Position numbers and translations under genes: made by a program
Part shown: piece after piece, positions 52,777 to 62,152 of the stretch
How the letters are laid out: each line of letters begins with the position of its first letter
How positions within the stretch are numbered: the stretch's first letter is position 1
Notes under the pieces: model-generated
The model's database searches: none
The model's input: the letters and a program-made list of their open reading frames with translations, nothing else
What the model was told of the DNA's origin: nothing
DNA from: Pseudomonas sp. BN417
GTDB lineage: Bacteria > Pseudomonadota > Gammaproteobacteria > Pseudomonadales > Pseudomonadaceae
Assembly (NCBI RefSeq): GCF_029871205.1
Contig: NZ_SSOJ01000148.1
Span: 1 to 63,780, forward strand
Direction of reading: 5' to 3'
Length of the DNA: 63,780 bases

Positions 52777-52790
52777 TGTTAGCGCTAACA
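52777..52790. promoter_or_regulatory. LacI-type operator upstream of the decarboxylase gene
   Basis: TGTTAGCGCTAACA, a perfect 14-bp palindrome with a central CG as in LacI-family operators, 54 bp upstream of the start codon. A half-like CTAACATCACTTTG is just beside it. Confidence 0.75.
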
Positions 52791-52845
52791 TAGCTTTTGT
52801 CGGATTTGTCTGACATGCCTTTATTGCGAAGGGGCGAACAGGATT

Positions 52846-52940
52846 GTGGGGGCGATTTCACCGCTAGGCGAACCGCGCGTGCGCCCTCCGGACCCCAAGG
52901 GGGCCATTGCGTTGCCCTTGGCGAATGAATTCGCCCCTAC
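52846..52940. repeat. REP unit, copy 7 (diverged)
   Basis: GTGGGGGCGATTTCACCGCT to GGCGAATGAATTCGCCCCTAC. The left half has lost part of the motif. Confidence 0.8.
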
Positions 52941-52959
52941 AGAGGAGCGTCGCTAGTGC

Positions 52960-53044
52960 GTAGGGTGGATGTCGCTCTTTACATCCACCAACGGCGCCCG
53001 GCCCAGCTTCGATTGGTGGACAAAAAGAGCGTTGTCCACCCTAC
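52960..53044. repeat. GTAGGGTGGAT inverted repeat
   Basis: GTAGGGTGGATGTCGCTCTT at the left and AAGAGCGTTGTCCACCCTAC at the right form a long imperfect stem. It is another intergenic palindrome family, following directly on a REP unit; the two fill most of the 362-bp gap together with the operator. Confidence 0.7.
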
Positions 53045-53084
53045 GGGGACGCTGTGCGGCCCATGTCCTTCAGCGAGAGGGAAG

Positions 53085-54665
<1,581 letters not shown>

Positions 54666-54710
54666 GTGTGGCTCCTGGTTTCGATTTTTTCGCCCAGGAG
54701 ACAGAAGGAA

Positions 54711-54735
54711 GAAACCCGCCTCGAGGGCGGGTTTC
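54711..54735 (-). terminator. Attenuator terminator in the ilvA leader
   Basis: GAAACCCGCC / GGCGGGTTTC perfect 10-bp stem with a 5-nt loop; on the minus strand TTCCTTCTG follows. Its AACCCGCC arm is complementary to the GGCGGGTT at the end of the leader peptide reading frame (plus 54752-54759), so the two pairings exclude each other. Confidence 0.85.
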
Positions 54736-54749
54736 TGTTTGGTCGTCGG

Positions 54750-54815
54750 CTAACCCGCCACTGCTGGAATGGCGGTAATAATCGCGGGGCCGGACAACCA
54801 AGGGGATTTAGTCAT
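54750..54815 (-). CDS. ilvA leader peptide (attenuation control)
   Basis: A 21-codon frame ending in TAG, 84 bp before the ilvA start codon. It begins MTKSPWLSGPA and continues IITAIPAVAG, so the ATT ATT ACC GCC ATT cluster puts three isoleucine codons and one threonine codon together. The codons for ITAIPAVAG lie inside the first hairpin (CCGCCA/TGGCGG, plus 54755-54775). There is no Shine-Dalgarno site; the promoter -10 box (TAGATT, plus 54823-54828; -35 TTGACC at 54847-54852, 18-bp spacer) is so close that the message might be leaderless. A stalled ribosome at the Ile codons would free the antiterminator. Confidence 0.8.
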   Translation of the reverse strand: MTKSPWLSGPAIITAIPAVAG

Positions 54816-54885
54816 GGCGGCCAATCTAGATGGCCGGCGCACCCCAGGTCAAGCAGCAATTTCTGCACATCGAACGCAATCCCTT

Positions 54886-55032
54886 TCAGCCCACATGGTC
54901 GCGAACCACACGCAGCTCGGCCGCGTCCTGGTTCATGCGCTGGATCACATCGAACAGCTGCTCCTTCAGCGCGGCGTCGCCTATACGGTCGGCGGCGCGC
55001 ATCACGGCGATGGCGGCGGCTTCATTGTTCAT
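54886..55032 (-). CDS. Possible small protein
   Basis: 48 residues (MNNEAAAIAVMRAADRIGDA at the start), helical and plausible in composition. No clear ribosome site; an in-frame extension to 55155 exists. It lies upstream of the ilvA promoter on the same strand. Weak support. Confidence 0.3.
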   Translation of the reverse strand: MNNEAAAIAVMRAADRIGDAALKEQLFDVIQRMNQDAAELRVVRDHVG

Positions 55033-55238
55033 GGCCACCGCATCCAGGGTCTTGCGAAAGTTTCTGAGGTTACGAGTCACACCGATGGTCTCTGGAAAAG
55101 CTGCGAGCACCCTATTAGATGAATATTTCCTTTTGGTTTCAGTGGCTTGGATCAATGGATCGGACTGTTGAATTTGACCTTGCCGCAGCTATTCCCCAAG
55201 CTAGCCCGCCTCGAATCCCCCACCAGGAACACCAAGAC

Positions 55239-56417
55239 GTGATTGCTCCCCTGTTCCGCCGGGGCCGGCTGGCGCTGTGCGTCGCCGCCCTGCTCTCCCT
55301 GGTCGCCGGTTGCGACAAGGAACCCGCCAAGCCTGAACCGCCCAAGGTCGACACCTACGCCAAGGCCAGCTGGGAAGAACTGCCGGTCACCAGCGACGCC
55401 GACCTGCTCGCCGGTTTCTGCGCCTGGCGCTCGGCCTGCGCGCGGCTGGCCAAGGACCCGGTCTGGGCCGCCACCTGCACCAGCGCCAGCCAGGTTCCAG
55501 AAGACGCCGCCGCCATTCGCGCCTATCTCAAGGCCCAGCTGGAGGTCTACAGCCTGCGCTCCGCGCGCAACAGCCCCCAGGGCCTGATCACCGGCTACTA
55601 CGAACCGGTCTACGCCGGCAGCCTGGAACGCAGCGAGCAGACCCAGGTGCCGGTCTATGGCATCCCTGAGGACATGGTGGTGGTAGCGCTCGACAGCCTC
55701 TACCCCGAGCTGAAGGGCAAGCGCCTGCGCGGCCGCCTGGAGGGTCGATTCCTCAAGCCGTACGACGACGCCGCCACCATTCGCGAACTGGGCGTCAAGG
55801 CGCCGGTGCTGGCCTGGCTGCGCGACCCGATGGACCTGCAGTTCCTGCAGATCCAGGGCTCCGGCCGCATCCAGCTGGAAAGCGGCCGGCAGCTGCGCAT
55901 CGGCTATGCCGACCAGAACGGCCATCCCTATCGCCCCGTGGGCCGCTGGCTGGTTGAACAGGGCCAGCTGAAACAGGAAGAGGTCAACATGGGCAGCATC
56001 CGCGGCTGGGCCGAGGCCAACCCGCAGCGGGTGCCGGAACTGCTGGCGAGCAACCCGAGCTTCGTCTTCTTCGGCCTCAACCCGGACAGCAACGAAGGCC
56101 CCCGCGGTTCCCTCAACGTGCCCCTGACCGCCGGCTACAGCGTCGCCATCGACCGCAAGGTGATCCCGCTCGGCAGCCTGCTCTGGCTCTCCACCAGCCG
56201 CCCCGACGGCAGCCCGGTGATCCGCCCGGTGGCCGCCCAGGACACCGGCGGCGCCATTGCCGGCGAAGTCCGAGCCGACCTGTTCTGGGGTACCGGTGCC
56301 GAGGCTGGCGAGCTGGCCGGCAACATGAAGCAGCAAGGGCAGATCTGGCTGCTCTGGCCCAAGGGCACCGCCCTGCCCAACGCGGCCCCGGCCCCGGCAA
56401 CAGGAGCAAAACCATGA
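55239..56417 (+). CDS. mltA: Membrane-bound lytic murein transglycosylase A
   Basis: 392 residues from the GTG at 55239, which puts a lipoprotein signal (APLFRRGRLALCVAALLSLV then AGC) at the N-terminus; ATG starts further upstream at 55119 would bury it. Cuts peptidoglycan glycan strands to form anhydro-muropeptides at the outer membrane. MltA blocks are TGYYEPVYAGS, LQIQGSGRIQL and the catalytic Asp in AAQDTGGAIAGEVRADLFWG (3D domain). The stop overlaps the GNAT gene start. Confidence 0.92.
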   Translation: MIAPLFRRGRLALCVAALLSLVAGCDKEPAKPEPPKVDTYAKASWEELPVTSDADLLAGFCAWRSACARLAKDPVWAATCTSASQVPEDAAAIRAYLKAQLEVYSLRSARNSPQGLITGYYEPVYAGSLERSEQTQVPVYGIPEDMVVVALDSLYPELKGKRLRGRLEGRFLKPYDDAATIRELGVKAPVLAWLRDPMDLQFLQIQGSGRIQLESGRQLRIGYADQNGHPYRPVGRWLVEQGQLKQEEVNMGSIRGWAEANPQRVPELLASNPSFVFFGLNPDSNEGPRGSLNVPLTAGYSVAIDRKVIPLGSLLWLSTSRPDGSPVIRPVAAQDTGGAIAGEVRADLFWGTGAEAGELAGNMKQQGQIWLLWPKGTALPNAAPAPATGAKP

Positions 56418-56920
56418 CCCTGGCGATCCGCCCGGAGACTTCCGCCGATATCCCGGCCATCGAGCGCCTGACTGCGGACGCCTTCCTGCATGCCCCCCAT
56501 CGCAGCGGCACCGAGCAGTTCATCGTCGACGCACTGCGCCGGGCCGGGCAGCTCACCCTCTCCCTGGTGGCCCTGGAAGATGGCGAGCTGGTCGGCCATG
56601 TGGCGCTGTCGCCGGTGAACATCTCCTCCGGCGCCACCGGCTGGTACGGCCTCAGCCCCATCTCGGTGACGCCCGCGCGCCAGGGCGCGGGTATCGGCTC
56701 GCGCCTGATGGCGGCGGCACTGGCCGGGCTGCGCGACCTGGGCGCGGAAGGCTGCGTGCTGCTGGGCGATCCCGGCTACTACAGCCGCTTCGGCTTTGTC
56801 GTTCATCCCGGGCTGGTGCTTCCCGGCGTGCCTGCCGAATACTTCCAGGCGCTCGCCCTCGGTGGTAACTGGGCCGAGGGCGAGGTGAGTTATCACGCGG
56901 CGTTCGACGCCACCGCCTGA
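56414..56920 (+). CDS. GNAT family N-acetyltransferase
   Basis: 168 residues. The acetyl-CoA binding motif is ARQGAGIGSRLMAAAL near residue 90, and GYYSRFGF near 128 is typical of the group that includes YhbS. Start overlaps the mltA stop (ATGA), so the two are coupled. Substrate unknown. Confidence 0.9.
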   Translation: MTLAIRPETSADIPAIERLTADAFLHAPHRSGTEQFIVDALRRAGQLTLSLVALEDGELVGHVALSPVNISSGATGWYGLSPISVTPARQGAGIGSRLMAAALAGLRDLGAEGCVLLGDPGYYSRFGFVVHPGLVLPGVPAEYFQALALGGNWAEGEVSYHAAFDATA

Positions 56921-56995
56921 CGGTTGGCGAGGCCACTTCCGACGACACGCAGATGAGGTATAGGAGGCGGCAGCTCGCGGGAAGTCGCATCGGCG

Positions 56996-57775
56996 TCATT
57001 CCGGCGGTTGGAGCGCCCCCTGCACTGCATCTGTCGCGAGTGTCGTGGTCGCCAGTTCATCGAGATCGGCCACCGCGCGGCTGAGGTAGAACTCAACGCC
57101 GCCATGCGCTCGCCCCTTGTCCTGCAGCAGCTGGGCGCGCACGAACTGGTAGTTGCCCCTGATCCTGGCCAGTGCTTCGGCCTGTTCGGCGCGCTCGGAC
57201 CGCAGCGTCTCGAAACGCTGGTCGATGTCCCGGTCAAGCTCCAGCACCTGTTCCCGCGTCAAGGCGAATTCTGGCTTGTCGGGCATCGGATAGAAGCGCA
57301 ACTGGTAGTCCATCAGCAGGCTTGCAAGGGCCTGGCTTTGGGCATTCAACCGCTGTTCCAGGGTAGTCGGGGACCCGCTCTGAGGGGCGCTGGTCTGGAT
57401 GTCGACGACAGCCCGCTGCAATTGCTGCCGATGCAACAGCAGCTGCCGGAGCAGTTCCGGGTAGTGCTGGCGCTGGCTGGCGGGCACAGCCTCCAGTTGC
57501 GCGAATGTGCGCTTCATCGCTTGCAGGGGCTGTACCAGCGATGTCGGTTGCCCGAGTTGCAGTACATAGGTTTCCAGCATACCGAGATGGTGGAATACCA
57601 CCGTCAGGCTTCGGGGGTCGGGCGCGCGATCTTCCGGGTTGAAATACAGCATGCTACTGGCGCACAACAGCTGGCTTCGACTAGCCAGCTCGCTCAACTG
57701 CTGGTCGCTTCGTCCATCGCCCCAGGTCATCGCAGAAAGCAGGTACAGCAGGCACAACATCACGGTCGATCGCAT
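56996..57775 (-). CDS. Hypothetical periplasmic protein
   Basis: 259 residues with an N-terminal signal peptide (RSTVMLCLLYLLSAMTWG). The remainder is soluble and mostly helical (QQLSELASRSQLLCASSMLY, then coiled-coil-like stretches around residues 110-210). No family recognised. Convergent with the GNAT gene; single. Confidence 0.75.
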   Translation of the reverse strand: MRSTVMLCLLYLLSAMTWGDGRSDQQLSELASRSQLLCASSMLYFNPEDRAPDPRSLTVVFHHLGMLETYVLQLGQPTSLVQPLQAMKRTFAQLEAVPASQRQHYPELLRQLLLHRQQLQRAVVDIQTSAPQSGSPTTLEQRLNAQSQALASLLMDYQLRFYPMPDKPEFALTREQVLELDRDIDQRFETLRSERAEQAEALARIRGNYQFVRAQLLQDKGRAHGGVEFYLSRAVADLDELATTTLATDAVQGALQPPE

Positions 57776-57930
57776 TGTCCCTAACCTCGTTTCTTGTTGT
57801 TGTTTCGGTTCCTACATTTAATGTGCCTGGCCCTGCCTTCGTGCGCCGATATCGTTCAGGGCCGAGGAGCGTGCTGCAACGGCCGGTGCACCCGCAGAAG
57901 CGAATGCCCGGTCAATGGATGTCTACGGTT

Positions 57931-59724
57931 TCAACGCTCCAGTACGTAGCTGCCGGGAGCGGCGCCCAAGGGCGGGTACTTGCGCGAGCCGGGCTTCTTC
58001 GGTGCCGGCAGGCTCTCCCCCGAACGTTGCTGGATCCACTCGCGCCAATGCGGCCACCAGCTGCCTGCCTGGCGCTCCCCCGCGCCCTGCAACCAGGCCT
58101 CCGGGTCACTGGCGGCCGCCGGGGCCGCATAGAAATACGATTTGGGGTTGCCCGGCGGATTGACCAGGCTCTGCAGGTGGCCGGCGTTTGACAGCACGAA
58201 GGTGGTGTCCTCGCCGAACAGGCGCGCCGTGCCATAGCAACCCTGCCAGGGCGTGATGTGGTCAGTGGTGCCCCCGATCACATAGGCGCCGACCTTGACC
58301 TTGGTCATGTCGATCGACTCGCCGGCGATTTCCATGACCCCGGGGTTGCTGTAGGGATTCAGCTGGACCAGGTCGAGGTAGTCGGCGTGCAGTTGTGCCG
58401 GCAGCCGCGTGGTGTCGCTGTTCCAGGCAAGAATGTCGAAGGCCGGCGGCTTGTTTCCGAGCAGGTAATTGTTGACCCAGTAGTTCCAGATCAGGTCGTT
58501 GGGGCGCATCCAGGCGAACATGCGCGCCATGTCCTGGCCGCTCAGCACGCCCTTGCGCCGCGAGCTCGCCTTGGCCGCGCGCAAGGCTGACGGGGTGGTG
58601 AAGAGTCCGAGCGTGGAGTCGTCGAGTGCCGCCGGCATGTCGAGCACGCACACGGCCCAACTGGTGTTGGCTACCTTGTGGCCTTCGCCGCGCGCCGCCA
58701 GCCAGCCCAGGTAGGCAGCGAGGGTGATGCCACCCGAGCAGGAGCCCCACATGTTCACATCCGGGCTGCCGGTGATCTTGCGCGCCACATCGACCGCCTG
58801 GTCGAGGCACAGCGCGTAATCGGACAGTCCCCAATCCCGGTGTTCGCTCGTCGGATTGCGCCAGCTGATGACGAACAATTGCACGCCGCTGTCCTGCATC
58901 CACTTGATCAGGCTCTTCTCCGGCGACAGGTCGATGGCGTAGTACTTGTTGATCTGTGGCGGTGACATCACCAGCGGCCTGGCATGGACCTTCTCCGTGG
59001 TCGGCGCGAACTGCAACAGCTCGAACATGTCGTTGCGGAACACCACTTCGCCCTTGGCCGTGGCGACGTTCTCCCCCACCTTGAACGGAGTGCTGTCGAC
59101 CTGCGCCGGCAGCCCCCGGTTGTTCAGCAGATCGTGGGTGAACTGTCGAACGCCCCGAACCAGGTTCATGCCGCCGGTGTCCACCAGCTTGCGCAGCGCC
59201 GCCGGGTTGGTCAGCAGCAAGTTGCTCGGCGCCACTGCATCGGCGAGCAGGGTCGCGACGAACTGGGCCCGGGCCTTTTCCAGCGGGGCGAGATCAGAGG
59301 TCTCGATGAAGCGATTGAGTTCGCTCTGGCCAGCCAGGTAGCTTTGCAGGAGGGTGCGCAACAGGTAATTGGATTGCCAGGCAGGATCGACGAAGCGCTT
59401 GTCCCTGGGGTTCGGGGCGACGCTGGAAGTGCCACCGACTATGCCGCGCAGCTCTTTCAGGTAACCGCCGAAGTGCTGCCCGGCCTTGATCGGCGCCTTG
59501 CCCAGGGCCTTGAACAGGTGGCCGGCGGAGGCGGCCAGGTCCGCGGGGCGCACACTGACCAGTGGGTTGCCTGCCAGCGTGTGATTCACGGCGGCGCCCG
59601 CCAGTTCATGCTCCTGGGCATTGCAGGCGAGCTCGAGGTCTTCGCCTGTGCGACGGCCTCTGCCGGCGGATGGACGACGCTTGGCGGACGTTGGAGTCTG
59701 GGTTACGCGAGGGGTCTTGCTCAT
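57931..59724 (-). CDS. phaC: Poly(3-hydroxyalkanoate) synthase
   Basis: 597 residues from the ATG at 59724. Polymerises 3-hydroxyacyl-CoA at the granule surface. The lipase-like box WGSCSGG holds the catalytic Cys329, the Asp is in GGTTDHITPW, and the His in LSNAGHLQSLVNPPGN. Compared with the usual 560 residues of medium-chain synthases, the N-terminus has about 25 extra basic residues (KTPRVTQTPTSAKRRPSAGR). No phaZ, phaD or phasin gene is beside it, so it is an orphan copy. The next gene upstream on the strand is an acyl-CoA ligase, which could make its substrates. Confidence 0.92.
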   Translation of the reverse strand: MSKTPRVTQTPTSAKRRPSAGRGRRTGEDLELACNAQEHELAGAAVNHTLAGNPLVSVRPADLAASAGHLFKALGKAPIKAGQHFGGYLKELRGIVGGTSSVAPNPRDKRFVDPAWQSNYLLRTLLQSYLAGQSELNRFIETSDLAPLEKARAQFVATLLADAVAPSNLLLTNPAALRKLVDTGGMNLVRGVRQFTHDLLNNRGLPAQVDSTPFKVGENVATAKGEVVFRNDMFELLQFAPTTEKVHARPLVMSPPQINKYYAIDLSPEKSLIKWMQDSGVQLFVISWRNPTSEHRDWGLSDYALCLDQAVDVARKITGSPDVNMWGSCSGGITLAAYLGWLAARGEGHKVANTSWAVCVLDMPAALDDSTLGLFTTPSALRAAKASSRRKGVLSGQDMARMFAWMRPNDLIWNYWVNNYLLGNKPPAFDILAWNSDTTRLPAQLHADYLDLVQLNPYSNPGVMEIAGESIDMTKVKVGAYVIGGTTDHITPWQGCYGTARLFGEDTTFVLSNAGHLQSLVNPPGNPKSYFYAAPAAASDPEAWLQGAGERQAGSWWPHWREWIQQRSGESLPAPKKPGSRKYPPLGAAPGSYVLER

Positions 59725-60241
59725 TGCGGCTCTCGGGGTTCAGGGCATTTGTCCAGGGTTCCGCGCAGTTGAAGCGGCCCCCTCGTCCTCGTAAGCCATC
59801 AATGGCATCGAGGTCACGCGTCCGCCTGGCTGTCTTGCGTCTGCCGGTTGCTCCGGGTCGATCGCCATGGTCAACCAGGGACGGGCAGGTCGTGGCTGCC
59901 CGCCCCTGATCCGGACCCCGTATCCCCCGGCGCGGTCGGCGACCTGCCCCTGGCGGACACAGCATCCGGCCCCCGACCTGATCAGCGGGGGCTGACTCTT
60001 GCAGCGTCCAGGCGATGGCATCCATCTGCGTTGAATGGAATCGACTGTAAGCGGCTGGCGAACCGGACACTTCTCATCAGGCGACAGCCGTCACTCATTT
60101 CGTGACACCGGATGCGTCCGCCCATCCAGCCGCAGCCGCGCGAAACCTGGATGGGCGACGGCCGCCCCGAACAGACCTGGTTCGCCCCCGGCCTGCCGAC
60201 CAGGAAACGACACCAGGCTCTTTTCCCCTTGTCGAAACCGA
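59725..60241. other. 517-bp gap between the acyl-CoA ligase and PHA synthase genes
   Basis: I see no gene, strong hairpin or repeat here. It is GC-rich on the ligase side, and presumably contains the PHA synthase promoter. Confidence 0.4.
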
Positions 60242-61909
60242 CTATCCCGGCCGGTGCTGCGCGACTTTGGCCAACTCGAGTTCGCGTATGCGCTTCTTGT
60301 CAATCTTGCCGACACTGGTCTTGGGTATCTCGGCAACGAAGCTGATCTGCTTGGGTATCGCCCACTTGTTGATGTGCCCGCTGTCCACGAACTGCTGCAG
60401 GTGAGCTTCCATGGCCTTCCGATCGAGGCTGCTCCCGGGTGCGCAGACCACCATGGCCATGGGCCGTTCGCCCCATTGCTCGTCAGGAATCCCCACTACC
60501 GCTACCGAGACGACCGCCGGGTGCTCGCTGATCAGGCTCTCCAGTTCGAGGGAGCTGATCCACTCGCCCCCGGTCTTGATCACGTCCTTGATCCGGTCCT
60601 TGATTTCCACCCCGCCACGGGCATCGATCGAAGCGATGTCGCCGGTGTGCAACCAGCCACCGTCCCAAAGCTCGGCGCCCTTTTCGGGCTCGTTCAGATA
60701 GCCTTGCGTCAGCCAGGGGGCACGCACCACGACCTCGCCCTGGGACACACCATCGTGCGGCACGTCATTGCCGCTGGCATCGACGATTCGCAAGTCCACC
60801 ATCGGCACCGGGACGCCCGCCCTGACTCGCACGGCCAGTTGGGTATCCATCGGTTGCTCCAGCTCTTCGGCACGCAGGTAGGTGACACAGAGCAACGGAC
60901 AGGTTTCGGACATCCCATACCCGCTATGCACGCGAATGCCTTTTTCCGCTGCCTGCCCCGCTATGCCCAGCGTCAAGGCACTACCGCCGAGAAGCATTTT
61001 CCAGCCATCGAAGCTGGTCCGCTCCGCTTCGGCGCAACCCAGGATCATCTGCAGGATGGTGGGCACGCAGTGGGAGAAGGTCACCTTCTCTTCCCGGTAG
61101 AGCCTGACCAGGCTATTGGGCTCGTATCGCCCGGGATAGACCTGTTTGATTCCCATCAGGGTCGCGACATAGGGCACGCCCCAGGCATGCACGTGGAACA
61201 TCGGCGTGATCGGCATGTAGACATCGTCGGAGCGCAACAAGGGCACGCCCTGATACGCCCCAAGGGCGCCGACGGTGTTCAAGGTATGCAGCACCAGCTG
61301 GCGGTGCGTGAAGTAGACGCCTTTCGGGTTTCCGGTGGTGCCTGTCGTGTAGAAGACGGTTGCCACCGACCTTTCGTCGAAATCGGGGAAGGCGTACTGA
61401 CTCGCTGCCTCCGATAGCAGCTGCTCGTACTCCCCCAGCACCGGCAGCCCGGTAGCGCTCGCCCCCTTGTCACTGAGCTGGATGTAGCCCTTGACGGTCT
61501 TCAGCTCGTCATGGATCTGCTCGACCAGGGGCAGGAAATCGTCGTGCACCAGTACCAGGCCATCCTCGGCGTGGTTCATGGTGTAGAGCACCTGCTCGGG
61601 AGAAAGGCGGATGTTCACCGTGTGCAGCACCGCACCGATCATGGGGACGGCGAAGAAGCATTCCAGATAGCGATGGCTGTCCCAATCCAGCAGCGCCACG
61701 ACGTCCCCGGCCTTGACTCCCGCCGCCGTCAGGGCGTTGGCGAGCCTCTGGATCCGCTCGTTGAGCGTCCGGTAGTTGTAGCGCAGCTTGTCGGCGTAAA
61801 CGATCTCCTGTTCGGGCTCATAGCGCACCCCCGACAGCAGCAGGCTCTTGATCAGCAGTGGATAGTCATAGGCGCCTTGCGCCGCCGGAATTATTTTTGT
61901 TTTCAGCAT
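60242..61909 (-). CDS. Medium/long-chain fatty acid-CoA ligase
   Basis: 555 residues, AMP-forming. The P-loop-like signature FYTTGTTGNPKGVYFTHRQL is near residue 190, the adenylate motif GYGMSETCPLL near 335, WLHTGDIASID near 425, and the catalytic Lys in KTSVGKIDKKRIRELE near the end. It resembles P. putida PP_0763-type ligases as I remember them. Makes acyl-CoA for beta-oxidation or polymer synthesis; the neighbours on this strand are an acyl-CoA dehydrogenase and the PHA synthase. Confidence 0.92.
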   Translation of the reverse strand: MLKTKIIPAAQGAYDYPLLIKSLLLSGVRYEPEQEIVYADKLRYNYRTLNERIQRLANALTAAGVKAGDVVALLDWDSHRYLECFFAVPMIGAVLHTVNIRLSPEQVLYTMNHAEDGLVLVHDDFLPLVEQIHDELKTVKGYIQLSDKGASATGLPVLGEYEQLLSEAASQYAFPDFDERSVATVFYTTGTTGNPKGVYFTHRQLVLHTLNTVGALGAYQGVPLLRSDDVYMPITPMFHVHAWGVPYVATLMGIKQVYPGRYEPNSLVRLYREEKVTFSHCVPTILQMILGCAEAERTSFDGWKMLLGGSALTLGIAGQAAEKGIRVHSGYGMSETCPLLCVTYLRAEELEQPMDTQLAVRVRAGVPVPMVDLRIVDASGNDVPHDGVSQGEVVVRAPWLTQGYLNEPEKGAELWDGGWLHTGDIASIDARGGVEIKDRIKDVIKTGGEWISSLELESLISEHPAVVSVAVVGIPDEQWGERPMAMVVCAPGSSLDRKAMEAHLQQFVDSGHINKWAIPKQISFVAEIPKTSVGKIDKKRIRELELAKVAQHRPG

Positions 61910-62152
61910 GGTTGTACTTCCTGATCCCGTTATTCACGGGTGTTGGCTGGCGTCTTCGACAAGCCGGCGCATCCAGCCCGCCTTCAAGGCGCCGCGTGGC
62001 GCCTGAGGCTGCGAGTTGCGCGCGATGCTTCCGCCACGGTTTGCCCGCCGCTCATGAGCCGGCGAGCCGTGGCCAGGGCCAGCGACTTGCATGGGTGGTA
62101 GAGGGTTTGCCCAGGCCACAGCTGAACCTGGGCGAGATAAGCCGTTCGCCGA

